Source: Limnomonas spitsbergensis (lineage: Eukaryota; Chlorophyta; Chlorophyceae; Chlamydomonadales). From it: DNA of 64,000 nt. Made by a program: the position numbers and the translations under genes. Shown here piece by piece: positions 22,753 through 33,598 of this stretch; within the stretch, counting starts at the first letter, position 1, and each line of letters starts with the position of its first letter. The notes beneath the pieces were generated by a model. That model saw nothing but the letters and a program-made list of their open reading frames with translations, did not search any database and was not told where the DNA came from. The stretch is taken from assembly GCA_037349105.1 (NCBI GenBank), contig JAYJMM010000079.1:310001-374000 (forward strand), in the 5' to 3' direction.

Positions 22753-25700
22753 AAGCAACCAAGCAGCAGAGGTGCCTGTAGCCTTCCAAGTGGTGCCAGA
22801 GGGGCAGGTAGCCCGGCAAAAACACCATTGGAAGATGGCATTGGAATCCCTGGCAATGAACCATTATGGTACTATGCCAGCAGGTTCAGCCAGATCCATG
22901 GCACACGCAGTGGGTTTCCTGGGGGACCTCCAGCAGAGGGGGTGCTCAGCCCCGTGTGAGGGATGGCCTGGCATGTTCCAGCGATTCCTAACCAAAGAAT
23001 GGGACAATTATGATGCCCAGATGGATGAGTTTGAGAGGCTAGAGCGGGAGGCAGTGCCCCAGCACAGAGTAGAAGAATGGGAGACCAGTTCCAGTGGGGA
23101 CGGCTCCAACTTCTCAGAGGGAGGCTACGAGCCTCAGGACCCTTTAAAATTGCATGAGGAGGAGGCTGCCTTGTTCTGTCCAGGTACCCCGGAGGGCAAC
23201 AACGACACAGGCGGCGAGGTAGCGGGAGCAGCCGCCAGGACCCGGGATCCGCTCAGCGTGCAGGTTCGCCACCCAAGGGCCAGGGGGGCAGCAGCTATGA
23301 GTCAAGAGGACGATACGGCGGGGCCCGTTAGGACCCATCACAGTACCACCTCTCAGTACAATATTGGAAGATGGGAAGAGGCGGACAGAGAGCCGCAGCG
23401 CAGCCGCAGCAGGGACGGGAGGTCCGCTGCGTGGAGTGAGGATTCCCAGTTCGACCAGGCCGGTGAGGACCGCCGCGACAGGTCGGGCAGCAGAGGGCGT
23501 ATTCGCCCCGGGCCAGACCCGCCGAGCCCGCCAGAGAGCAGGTGCATCGTGCAGTGGTACCGCCTGGGGGAAGAGATGCCAGAGGCGTCGTCTTCGGAGG
23601 CCATGATCACTCTGCCAGCAGAGTCCAAGGACGGGCTGTGTAGGTTGCAGAACCACAGGCTCATGGAAGGCAGGACGCAGACGTGCGTAAACATAACGGC
23701 AGCCATGCAGGCCGTGGCCAGGATGATTTTCCCGTGGGACTGACGCGGTGACCACAGTACTGCTGGGCGCAGCACTCAAGGGGTTCATACAGCCCAGCAC
23801 AAGGATGGCGGATTATATGCAGAGGGGGTGGTCACGGCACCCCATCTACGCATACTGCGTACATGAGATGGTGGGCCTGGCCATCAAAGAAGGCATCACA
23901 ACGGTGGACGCAGCCGACAGGGCGCACCCAGACGTGCCTGACAGCACGCGCACCGAGGGGATGTGGCAGGGCGCGCAACATGGGTTCATGCGCACGCCGT
24001 GGGCAGAGGACTGCGTCCATCAGTTGATGGAGCATCCCGCTCTCAGAGACCGCGCTTTCTACGTGCCCGTGCAGGCCATAGGAGGGCACGGAAGGGGTGA
24101 TGGGTCAGCGGATGGAACCTACGACAGGGCAGGGCTGTACCATTCCGGCAGGCCAAGGCGGTGTGAGGCCACCATTGAGGCGTCAGTCATCATCCACAGG
24201 ATGGTCGCAGGTCAAGCTGTACCGTGGGGAGTGGCTCCTGGGGAAGCCAGGGCAGCCATCCCAGTACAGCAGCTGGTATCTTACTACTACGAAGAGCTGC
24301 AAGAGGGATAAATGTCTGTTTCAGCGGCATGGATCCACATGCATGCATCGCAAGATGACATGCCAGTCTTCCTGTTCGCAAGGAGCGATGGAAATGTAGC
24401 GATCACCAAGTGCGCATCAGTGGACGAGGCAGAGTTCCACGCACACACACATGCCAGGGGAGCAGACCTAGCAACGTGGGCGGTCATGCTCATGGCGCTG
24501 CAGCGGGACATGCTGCCAGGACAGCTGTCAGCAGCCATGCGGCACGTGTGGAGAGTGGATGATCAGTGGGCACCGGTGGAGGTGACAGACTGCCCCACAT
24601 GGCCGTATGGGACCCAGAGGTCGCCTGCAGATGGGTCCATGTGGGAAGGAGAAGAGGAGCTAGCGCGCTCGCCGTTCGCAATGGAGCGGTTGGAAGCGTG
24701 CGTGCACCAGTGGGTGCGTTGGGACAGGAGAGCGTGGCGTGACAACATGGCCAGCAGCGTGGCGCCTTATTGGCAGGCAGACGTCATGACAGTGCAGCTG
24801 TGGAGGCAAGCGCACCCGGCAGGGGTGCGCACGCTGCATCCCTTGTTCAGAGGGACAGGATCAGACACCTACGAGGAGGAGCTGGAAGAACTGAGGAACC
24901 AACCCGTGCTGGGGCGCTGGATAGTGGGCAGACATGGATCCCACTGGTGGGACCCCACTGCCGACAGCGACGGACCGGTCCAGGAAACGTTTGAGCCGCC
25001 AGAACAGTTGCATGTAGCTTTTGTCACCACACTCGGGGCAACAGCATCCTCTTGGGAATGGCTGGAGCCCATGGAGGAGATGGAGGTGTCAGCACCGGAT
25101 ACTGAGCCCGGGGATCGGGCGGAGCCCCAGACGCCCCCGGACAGTACCAGCAGACCAATTGCAGGGGACCTGGACATCGGGAACCCAAGGTCCAGCGAGG
25201 AGCTTCACTCCCGCCAGGGGGGCGCGAGCTTGCTAGGAGGGGAGAGCGAAGACCCTTCGGAAGGGCCACCATCACTGGTGAAGGATTCAGAGTCAGAAGA
25301 GGAGTGGGGCGCTGGCGGAGCCCCGTCCACGGAGCGGATCAGCATCACAAGAGCAGAGGCTCGGGATGCAGATAGGATGGAGGAGCCAACCGACACAGGC
25401 CCAGGACCAGGGAGTCCAGGGTGGGACCTCGAGGAGGAGTTGGTACAGCTGCGGCAAAAGTGGATGAACAACGTTAGTCAGGAGAGGGCTGCGCGCGATG
25501 AGGAGCGCAGCAGCAAGAGGGAGCTGGGGGTTGGGGCGCGCCAGACCGCAGTGGGGGTCAACCCGCGGCAGGCGGCAGCCCCACATAACTCAGGCTCAGG
25601 GGATGCAGCAGCCTGCGGAGCAGGCAGTGACCGCCCAGGGGATGCCCATTCCAGCACGCCGGTGCCGGCAAAGGCAAGGGAACCCTGGGGTGACCCAGCA

Positions 25701-26132
25701 GCGTACAGTACAGGATGCTGGACAGCTGTGCTAAAGACCTTTGTAGATCAGCTGGACGAGCAGAGAAGGCAGGACATGGGCCTGCAGGAAGCAGGCCAGG
25801 AGTCCAGCCTGCGGTTCCACCTGAGAGCGCTGCCAGAGCCCGATATGGACCCAAGGATGGGAGGGTACAACCAAGCGCTCAGGGATCTGCAAGAGGAGTT
25901 GGCGGGAAAAGTATCAGGTTTCGGGAAGACAGGAGCGAAGGGAGTAGCCACCCAACAGCCGTCAGACAGCCGCTGCAGCCAGGCCCCAGGAATGCAGCAG
26001 TCCAGGCCATTGGGCCGGGCTGGTGGAGCAGCCACATGGGAGGGCAGCCAAGCATGCACCAGCGCACCAACCGCAGGGAAACGCGCGGCAGCTGCCAGCA
26101 TGCAGAGGACTCCTGACTTGTACAGCATTTAA
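22753..26132 (+). pseudogene. element C middle region of unknown function
   Basis: Three consecutive frames (22718-23743, 23748-24311, 24312-26132) align with about residues 2130-3300 of D. Conserved islands are RLQNHRLM, VARMIFPWD, MQRGWSRHPIYA, SAWIHMHASQDDMPV, WRQAHPAGVRTLHPLFRG and DPRMGGYNQA. They are as well conserved between C and D as the enzymes are, which argues for a folded domain, but I recognise no family. Breaks: frameshift at about 23743 and stops at 24309-24311 and 26130-26132. Confidence 0.5.
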
Positions 26133-26430
26133 GGGGATCCTTACGGGGACGCTCCAGCTGATACTGGTTTGGCTCCTGCTGTCGGTGTGTGTCCCGGGGG
26201 CGCGAGCAACCGGGCAGGGAGTGCGGGGTGGAGGATTTACGGCGAGCCAGGGGGCTTTTGTGTCCGGTCAAGAGGCAGCAACGAAGCTAACATCCGGCTG
26301 GTTGCGCCCGCCAGCGGTCATCCCCATGGGGGGTGCCAGCAGGGCTGGGGGCGCCTACAGCCAGCATGAGGACTGGCAACGCAGCAACAGCACTGGCGAG
26401 GAAGCGCCGCCCGCGGAGGACGACCCGTAG
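26107..26430 (+). pseudogene. element C hydrophobic (signal/anchor-like) segment before RT
   Basis: Frame containing GLLTCTAFKGILTG and the apolar run LQLILVWLLLSVCV, ending in PGARATGQG, a signal-peptidase-like close. The same segment is intact in D. It lies upstream of RT, an unusual place for a membrane segment. The segment ends at a TAG (26428-26430) where D has CAG. Confidence 0.55.
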
Positions 26431-26439
26431 GCGGCGGAG

Positions 26440-27672
26440 ATGATCGACATGTTCCAGCCGGGGGGAGTGGTGGAACCACCCTTGGAGTACGTCAAAACAA
26501 AGGAGGGGTGGCTGCTGGGCAAGCACCCTGACTTCACTGCGGAACAGCATGAGAGCCTTGCGCAGAGCCTCAGGGATCGCCAAGGAGCGTTCGCTTACTC
26601 CATGGAGGATCTACCCGGCTACTGCGGCACGCATGGTGAGTTTTCGCTGGCTTTGGAAGACGAGGTCAGTTCGTGCTTTCAGAAGTCCAGGGACATGCCA
26701 CCTCCCAAGGCGGCCATTTTTAAAGAAAAATGCCAGCCGATGATACAGGCAGGTATCATCGTCAAGGTGCCCCAGGGGGGGCCTATCAAGTTTGCAGCCA
26801 ACTCAGTGGTAGCAGCCAAAAAGAGTGCTGAGACTGGCGAGTGGACTGACCACCGTGTAGCGCACGATATGCGCAGGTTGAACCTGCGAACGGCTAAGCA
26901 GGAGTTTGCCATTCCCAGAATGAAGACTATTTTTCAGAACCTGGGAACGGCCAAGATATTCAGCAAGGTTGATCTTAGGTCAGGGTTCATGCAGATCCCT
27001 ATCAAGGCTGAGGACCAGCCTAAGACAGCTTTCTGGATGGGGCCTGAGCTTTGGATGTACACAAAGCTCAACTTCGGTTTGCGCAATGGGCCACCCTTCT
27101 TTCAGCGTATGATGGAAGATGAGATTGCCAGGGCAGGCCTGAGTGCTTTCTGCGTGGCATTCATTGATGACCTGCTAGTGTACAGTGATACACCGGCAGA
27201 ACACATCAGGCATGTGGAGCTGATGTTAGACATGCTCCACAATGTCGGGTTGAGGGCACACCCCGACAAGTCCCTGTTTGGGTGTGCGACGGTAGAGTAC
27301 CTGGGTCACAATGTGTCGGCCCAGGGGCTCACGCCGCATGCAGCTAAGATAGCAGCGGTTATGGCGTTGCCAGAGCCCGCGTCGGTGAAGAACATCCAGG
27401 AGGTCATGGGATTCTTGACTTTCTACCGGTGCTACATCCCGGACTTCTCGAAAAAGGCGGCATGCATCAACGCATTGCTGGTCAAGGGGGTCCCGTTTGT
27501 GTGGGGGCCAGAGCAGTCGCAGGCGTTCCAGCTGATCAAAACGGAAATGTGTGAGGGCGGTAGAGTCCTGCGCAGACCAGATTACAGTGGGACAGGGCCA
27601 GATGGCAGGGGCCGCCAAGGCCCTTCTTGTTGTACACAGATTTCTCTAAGCAGGGCATTGGCGCCGTGCTAG
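26440..27672 (+). pseudogene. element C Ty3-type reverse transcriptase
   Basis: RT with the usual order: VPQGGPIKFAANSVV, DHRVAHDMRRLN, FSKVDLRSGFMQI, MYTKLNFGLRNGP, catalytic FIDDLLVYS, then VEYLGHNVS and MGFLTFYRCYIP. Length and order fit a Ty3/gypsy (metavirus-like) RT. The core is intact. The frame is lost between RT and RNase H (about 27580-27630). The first 65 codons belong to the preceding region and are shared with D. From 26636 onward the sequence is absent in D. Confidence 0.9.
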
Positions 27673-28365
27673 GGCAGTGTGACGACAGCGGGCGGGAATA
27701 TATGGTGGCATGCACGTCCAGATCCCTGAACAAGAGCGAGAGGAACTATTCCTCGTTCCAGGGGGAGATGCTGGCTGCAGTATATGCAGCACGCACGTAT
27801 CGCCACATGCTGTTTGGGTGCAAGGTGTATCTCATCACTGACCTTGAGCCGCTCACTTACCTCATGGACAACCAGACGTTGGTGGGTCAGCACGCTCGGT
27901 GGGCTCTCATGCGCCAAGAGCTGGACATTACCATTGTCCACCGCTCAGGAGCATGCCACCAGAATGCGGACATCCCGTCCAGGTCGCCGCTCCCATCCTC
28001 GGCTGATCGCACGGGGGCCAGGCTTGATACAGCCGCCCCCGAGCCAACAGTCAAGGGGGAGGCGAGTGGGAAGCAGGTAGCTTTGCTCACATGGTTGGGC
28101 AGAGTGAACCAGTGGCATGCAGACCAGATGGTGCGCATGGCGCAGGACGGAAGAAGGAGAGTGCAAATGTTGCGAGCTGCAGAGGCAGCTTGCGTGACAG
28201 CCTCGGTGGGGCAGGAGATATTCTCTGCCGCCACTGAGGACGATGAGCAGGCGCAGCCTGTCAGCACGGCAGAGCAGGCGTTCAGCAACCGGGAACGAGC
28301 CAGGAATATGATCAGTGATGTACTGTCTGACCTGCCTCGGGTGACGCCACCTCACTTACATGCAG
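26636..28365 (+). other. candidate intron (exitron) containing RT and RNase H
   Basis: Starts GTGAGT (26636-26641) after GCATG and ends TTACATGCAG (28356-28365). Joining 26635 to 28366 restores exactly the reading found in element D: GTHG-VDTVCLP here, GTQG-LDTACLS there. The segment is 1,730 nt. With the single-frame loss in the RNase H linker repaired it would be 3n, so both retained and spliced RNAs would stay open. A microhomology deletion (GCAGG) in the ancestor of D is the competing explanation. Confidence 0.5.
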
Positions 28366-28964
28366 GAGTGGACACAGTGTGCCTGCCGGTCCAGGCTGTG
28401 CGGGCCATGGAGGCAGAGGGAGTGGTCCTTTTCGAGCCCTTTGGAGGTATGTGCTCGGGTTTGGAAATGGTCCTCAGGGCAGGTATCCCAGTGGTGCGGT
28501 ACATGTATGCGGATATCAGTGAGGAAGTGAGGGAGATAGCTGGGGGCCGCCTGGTGCAGTTGCACAAACGGTATCCCCAGTTGCTCCCAGTCAAAGCGTT
28601 TGAGGAGGCATTCAGAGCGCTGCCCCAAGATGTGTATGCCATTACGGCGGAGCACCTCCAGGGGGCAGGCGCCCAGGACGGGCGCCAGTGGTTCATGGTA
28701 GCAGGCTGGGAGTGCCAGGATCTTTCGTCAGCAGGCAAGGGGCGTGGACTCGCGGGGGAAAGAAGCAAGTCTTTCTTCCCGTTAGTCAAGCTGTTGGGCA
28801 CATTGCAGATCATGCAGAGGCCTAGGCCGCCCGCATACCTGATTGAAAATGTAGCGATGCAGTTAAATCAGAGGAGTGCGAAAGCAAGTGTGGATGCTTT
28901 TCATATGGTGTGCATGGTCTTGGGGACGCCTGCACTGTTTGATGCGGCGCAGGTGGGGTCTTAA
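27627..28964 (+). pseudogene. element C RNase H and N-terminal half of DNMT
   Basis: RNase H acids in LYTDFSKQGIG, FQGEMLAAV and LITDLEPLTY. It closes with NADIPSRSP. A linker of about 110 residues leads to the methyltransferase: motif I VVLFEPFGGMCSGLEM, motif IV GWECQDLSSAGKGRGL with cysteine, motif VI YLIENVAMQ. A TAA at 28962-28964 replaces TAC of element D just before motif VIII. Confidence 0.85.
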
Positions 28965-29603
28965 GCCCACCGCACGCGTAACTATTGGGGAAATATCGCC
29001 CCAGCAGCGGATATTCAGTATGTGATTTGTGCATCGGAAAGGCTCCACGGGGGAGTCGTAGACGACATTCTGGACAAGGGCAGCAAGGCCCAGGTAGTCG
29101 CAAGCCCAGACAATGGAGGGTATCGCATCAATGTGACAGGACAGCCCAAGAGGGTGATGCCCTGCCTGATGGCAACTCCCGCATCATATTCTTTCAGGAA
29201 CGGGCAAAATGGGATGGTGTACAGATCCATGGGGGACCTACATGAGCCCAATGCAAATGAACGTGAACGTGCCATGGGGTACGTTGTGGGGTCCACATTG
29301 CCACGTTCAGACTTCCCAGAGGCTGCCAGGAGGGCAGCCCTGGGCAGGTGCATGGATTCATGGGCACTAGGAGCATGGCTCAATGTCGCGCTCACGTGTG
29401 CTAAAACCATACCAGAAGAGTTGAAGCGCAGAGCACAACTGCCAGGTGCAGACAGGGATCCTGCGCTTGGTGCAACTTTAATGTCCAGCCACTACGCCCT
29501 TGCCACCGCAAGAAACGCGTGCTCTGGCAGTGGGGAAGTAGCCGCGTCGTACAGGCAGTGCCTGGGAGAATCTGCTGCGGCAGATTGGGCCGACGCAGCA
29601 TAA
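28965..29603 (+). pseudogene. element C C-terminal half of DNMT
   Basis: Same frame as the preceding segment. Contains the RNYWGN motif VIII, the target-recognition part (GGYRINVTGQPK), motif IX region NANERERAMGYVVG and motif X RRAALGRCMDSWALGAWL. The layout and final helix resemble DNMT3, with a short target-recognition region. It ends at TAA (29601-29603), where D reads CAG. Confidence 0.8.
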
Positions 29604-29624
29604 GAACCAGGTGGGAACGCGCAT

Positions 29625-30320
29625 GTGGCAACAGCAGATGCTGGCAGCGATGTGACCGGGGACAAAGGAGTTGAGAAAGACCCTCCAGGATGTCCTGCAG
29701 GATCATCGGCCAGGGTGGATGTGTGGGCAGATGAGCCTGTGTTGCGGTTTCTCCGCGAGAAAACACATGCTCCGGGAACAGAGCTAGGAGAGCAGACCAG
29801 GGTACAGCGCAGGGCCGCTCCATTCCAGTGGGAATCAGAGAGGGGTGGAGTGCTGATGAGAATCATGCCCGACGGTAGACGTTGCGTGGTGCCCAGACCA
29901 GAGGACAGGCTGGCAGTGATCCAGGAAGCCCATGCTGGTACGGGCCATTTTGGCAGCCACCGCACGGCTTTCATGGTCATGCAGCAACACTGGTGGCGGG
30001 GGCTCAGAGCAGCAGTCAAGAAGGTGGTGCAGGAATGTGGTGTGTGTGACAGGGCTAGGGCGTCCACATTCAATCACACACAACCCGACATGCACCCGCT
30101 GCCCATTGAAGGGTTGTTTTTCCGATGGGGAGTGGACCTGTGTGGGCCATTCACGACCACTCCCAGGGGCAATCGGTTTGTGATGGTGTGTGTGGAGCAT
30201 TACTCCAAATGGGTGGAGTTTATCCCCATTCCAAACAAGGCGTCAGATGTGACGGTCTTGGCTTTCTTTCAAAATGTAGTTGCAAGATTCGGGGGCTGCG
30301 CAGAGGTGGTGACGGACTAG
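29625..30320 (+). pseudogene. element C integrase, zinc domain and first half of core
   Basis: HHCC zinc domain (HAGTGHFGSH, CGVCDRA) and DDE core with the first aspartate in RWGVDLCGPF and the second in EVVTD. A TAG at 30318-30320 interrupts directly after VVTD, where D has CAG. Frame and spacing are otherwise those of Ty3 integrases. Confidence 0.85.
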
Positions 30321-30350
30321 GGAACAGAGTTCCAGGGTGAATTCCAAGAT

Positions 30351-31523
30351 ATGTTGCTGGACTGCTTCATTGATCACCGCACCACTTCTGCCAACCACCC
30401 CCAGGCAGACGGGCTGTCCGAGAGGGCTGTCCAGACCCTCAAGGCAGGCCTGCGCAAGTGCTGCGAGGAGGGCAGCAACGACGAGTCCTGGGACAAAATG
30501 GTGCCTTGGGTGGCCCTAGGCTTCCGCTGCTCGCCGCAGCAGGCCACGCGCATGGCGCCGTACGAGGTGCAGTTCGGGCAGAGACCCACCTTTCCCTCCA
30601 GAGTGGGGGCGGACCTGTGGAACACAGCCAAGGTGGCAACAGCAGAGGAGGCGGCAGACTTGCTCTTGGCCAGAGTGGCCAAGATCAAGGAGGCACTGCC
30701 AGTCGCGGGTGAGCATCTGAAAATTGCGCAGCACCGCGACAAGCTGCGGTATGCACGCATCCGTGGGGGAGGGTATGTCCCCCAGGTCAGGCGTTTCGCA
30801 GAGGGAGATTACGTGTATGTGAGGTACTCATCAGAGCGCCGCAGCCTCGATCCCAAGGCTAGGCCTGAGATTCTAAGGGTGAAGAAGCTGGGGGCAACGG
30901 GAACCTTGGTTCTGGAGGGGGCAGATGGCCTCACAGTAACAGAGAACGCTGTCAATTGTTCTCCGTGCCACTTGCCCAATCTCAGGGGAGTGGTTGATTT
31001 CAGTGGAACCAGGCCCAATAACAGCCTGTCTTGCGAGGTGTGCCAGCTGCCTGATCGCGGGGAAGTGATGCTTTTGTGCGATGTCTGCAACACAGGTTGG
31101 CACATGGATTGCTGGGTACCGGCACTCGAAGAGATGCCTGAGGGCGAGTGGGTGTGCCCAAGGTGCACACCTGAAGACGAGGGAGCTGGGCCCGCTGCGA
31201 TAGCAGGGCCCGCTAAGGAAGCCCACAATGTGGTGGGCCAGGGGTGGCCTATCCCAGCAGCCAGAGCGGCTGCCAGAGTGGCTCCGGAAGCCAATTTCAT
31301 GGACAAGCCTGAGGTGGAAGTTATGGCCACCAACCCAGCAACAAGGCAAATGGAGCGGGGCATCGCAAGGCCAATGGCGAACGGGTTGTACGACATCTCG
31401 TACACCACTGGCAGGGGAGAGGCCAATGTCACCCCAAGGGCAGTTGCGAGAAGGGCTAAGGTGGCCAAGGAAGCAGCAAAGGAGGAAGAGGAGTCAGCAC
31501 TTGAAGGGTCTACTGAGACCTGA
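30351..31523 (+). pseudogene. element C integrase C-terminal part with PHD finger
   Basis: Continues the core with the catalytic glutamate in NHPQADGLSERAVQTL, then APYEVQFGQRP, a basic SH3-like domain (EGDYVYVRYSSERRS) and a CHLPN motif. A C4HC3 PHD finger follows at about 31033-31167 (CEVCQLPDRG, CDVCNTGWHMDC, CPRC). PHD fingers read histone H3 tails, so a role in choosing the chromatin at which the element integrates is a reasonable inference, comparable to the chromodomain of chromoviruses. The tail is acidic and basic, ending ALEGSTET. Confidence 0.85.
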
Positions 31524-32104
31524 TCCTCAGGGAAGGCCGAGCCCAGAGCGGCAAGGCCGCTGAGCACGTGACGATACCGGCAAGGAGCGGGCAGGCGTCC
31601 GCGTAGCAAAAGATGCCTTCATAAGCAGCACAGCTCGTCTGAAATTTGTTTCTCAAAGAACCGTAGCAGCAAGGCTGCAGTAGTACATATGCTGGGGAGA
31701 TGATGGATGAAGATAATTATTCAATTCGTGTGATGATAACAAAGCGGGGGGCAGATCCCGCTGCTACGGCGCACATTTCCTGTGGCCTTGAAGACCAGGT
31801 GCGTGTCTATGGCGCAGTGGGGCGAGAGCAGCGGTTATTCTTGGCCTGGCCTGATGACTTTGGAGAAAACTCTGTTTGCTAGCCAGTAGTGGGCTGAACA
31901 GTTAGGATTTGTAGGATTCCGCGCATGTGCACATCAGCAGCTGAACTCTGTGGAATTTTTCTTTTGAAGAAGGCCTGAACCAGGCAGATTTGCTAAGACG
32001 ATTTGAGCTTTTACGTACATATTTTCCAGAAGTTTCTTTCAGTACCACCCCTTTTCCGGCTCCCCGCGCATGCCTGGAGGGCTTAACGCTGGCGAGCGGG
32101 GGGC
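31524..32104 (+). other. 3' untranslated part and polypurine tract of element C
   Basis: Noncoding, homologous in B and D. It ends in a purine-rich stretch GGCGAGCGGGGGGC (32091-32104) directly before Y, the expected plus-strand primer. Confidence 0.55.
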
Positions 32105-32345
32105 GAGTAAAGTAGTAGGGGCGGTACCCACGAGACAAGGACACCCAGACAAGCCCTAGACAGGAAGACTCTCCTTCTAGGGCTGTACCTTTCTTATCAT
32201 GTCAACAGCTCTTGTATGTAGTACAAGGAGCCTGAGTGTACGGCGCTGTACCGTATTTGTGAGTAGAGGACGCCTCTCTAAGGCGTCCTGACCGGAGTTC
32301 ACGGTATTTACCATAGTATTGCAGTTACTGCTTTATGGTGCGACA
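32105..32345 (+). repeat. element C terminal segment Y
   Basis: Reverse complement of the Y repeats in B and D. Begins GAGTAAAGTAGTAGGGGCGG and ends GGTGCGACA. This is the outer right end, followed by the GGGG target duplication. Confidence 0.85.
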
Positions 32346-32830
32346 GGGGGACACACTATCCAAAGGGGCGAGCGCTGTGCATGTTAAGGGGGAATACTGT
32401 CCATATAAGGGAGAGATGCGCATGCATGTGAAGGGTGGGGCATACTGTTAGTACTAGGGAGCACTGTGCATGCATTTGATGGGGCACATCCCATAGGGAG
32501 TGCAGTTCATGCATATGGAGGGGGGGCACACTCACTGTCGACACAGGGATCGCTGAGCATGCATAAGGAGGGGGATGATACTGTCCATACCAGTGAGTAT
32601 TGAAGCATTGCGCATGCACGCGTAGAGGGGGTCATAGTGTACATATTAAGGAGTACTACGCATGTATGCATGTGGAGGGGCATTGTGCCCACTCGGGAGA
32701 ACGCAGTGCTTGCATGCGGAAGAGCATACTGTCCTTACAGGGAGCACTGCACATGCATACGGAGGAGCATAATGCTATCCATGCAGAAGAGCGCTACGCA
32801 TCTATGTGCATAGGTAGTGTCCTAGCGTGG
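32346..32830. repeat. minisatellite, right part
   Basis: About nine imperfect units of 50-60 bp with GGGGCATACTGTCCATAC, GGGAGCACTG and GCATGCAT motifs. It continues the array cut at 15331 by element C. Confidence 0.7.
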
Positions 32831-33006
32831 CTCATGTGTACCCCAAGCCATTTTTTGTGGCACTGTTGAACGTCCCAGCTAGCCACGGACATGGTGCAGG
32901 TCCTTGTTGAAGTTGCCAGAGGGCACCATCGGCAAAGGACAAGACTAAATACAAGCAAAGTCCCAAGCTTTCAAGTGGCAATTGCCTCATTGGTCAGCAG
33001 TGCTGT

Positions 33007-33345
33007 TCATAGAGCATGCAGTGGAGAACCCATCTTGGACAGTTCATGCGTCACACAGCGGGGACAGTTCATGTGTAATCCAGCGGGGACCTTCACGATC
33101 GGATGCCCGAGGAGGTGGTCCTTTCCGTTCCTCAGGTGCTGTGTAGCGACGAGCAGCGTGATGGGCGTTGTTCGAGCAAACCCGACGCCACGGGCGCCCT
33201 TCGCCAGCAGGCGTATGTTGAGATCTTCGCGTGCCTGGGCAAGTAGCTTATATAATGCACTGGCTGGATAGGAGCGCTGTTGTTGCAATTTGCGGCTCTT
33301 TAGCGTGGGCTGTTCTACCATGGACGACTCTAGCTCGCCAGCCAT
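33007..33345 (-). CDS. hypothetical open frame, 112 codons
   Basis: Starts MAGELESSMVEQPTLKSRKL and has a balanced amino-acid composition, unlike the surrounding random frames. No motif recognised and no homologue in the window. It lies 3' of glycosyltransferase gene 2 on the same strand and could be an exon or chance. Flanks 32831-33006 and 33346-33598 show nothing. Confidence 0.2.
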   Translation of the reverse strand: MAGELESSMVEQPTLKSRKLQQQRSYPASALYKLLAQAREDLNIRLLAKGARGVGFARTTPITLLVATQHLRNGKDHLLGHPIVKVPAGLHMNCPRCVTHELSKMGSPLHAL

Positions 33346-33598
33346 CTGTCTAGGCTATCGGATTCAAGGCCATCCGGGTCATAGTTAATTCCACATTAAA
33401 GAGCGACGTTTCAGCTTCAAAATGAGCTATCAAAAGTATCAAACGATGTATGTTTGACTTATAAAATATTAGGCATTTTACGATTGGATTTCAAATCTCT
33501 ACAAATCTTATTTCACACTTTCGTGCGTCTCTACAAACTATGGTTTAGAGGGTCGGTCCTGACTCCAATTTCAATTTATAGGGTGGCACTTTGCATAA

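Larger units (their letters stand above)
15332..32345 (+). mobile_element. retroelement C: full-length, mutated DNMT-PHD retrotransposon
   Basis: 17 kb from TGTCACAG to GGTGCGACA, flanked by GGGG on both sides (15328-15331, 32346-32349). It carries X1 at the left and Y at the right, but not the second X2-Y2 block. Recombination between Y1 and Y2 would explain that. Coding order: Gag-like, middle region, hydrophobic segment, RT, RNase H, DNMT, integrase, PHD. Several frameshifts and nonsense codons are present. An 862-bp hAT MITE sits in the leader. Compared with D it keeps RT-RNase H but has lost a 1,719-bp in-frame block coding for capsid C-terminus, zinc knuckle and protease. Confidence 0.9.
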
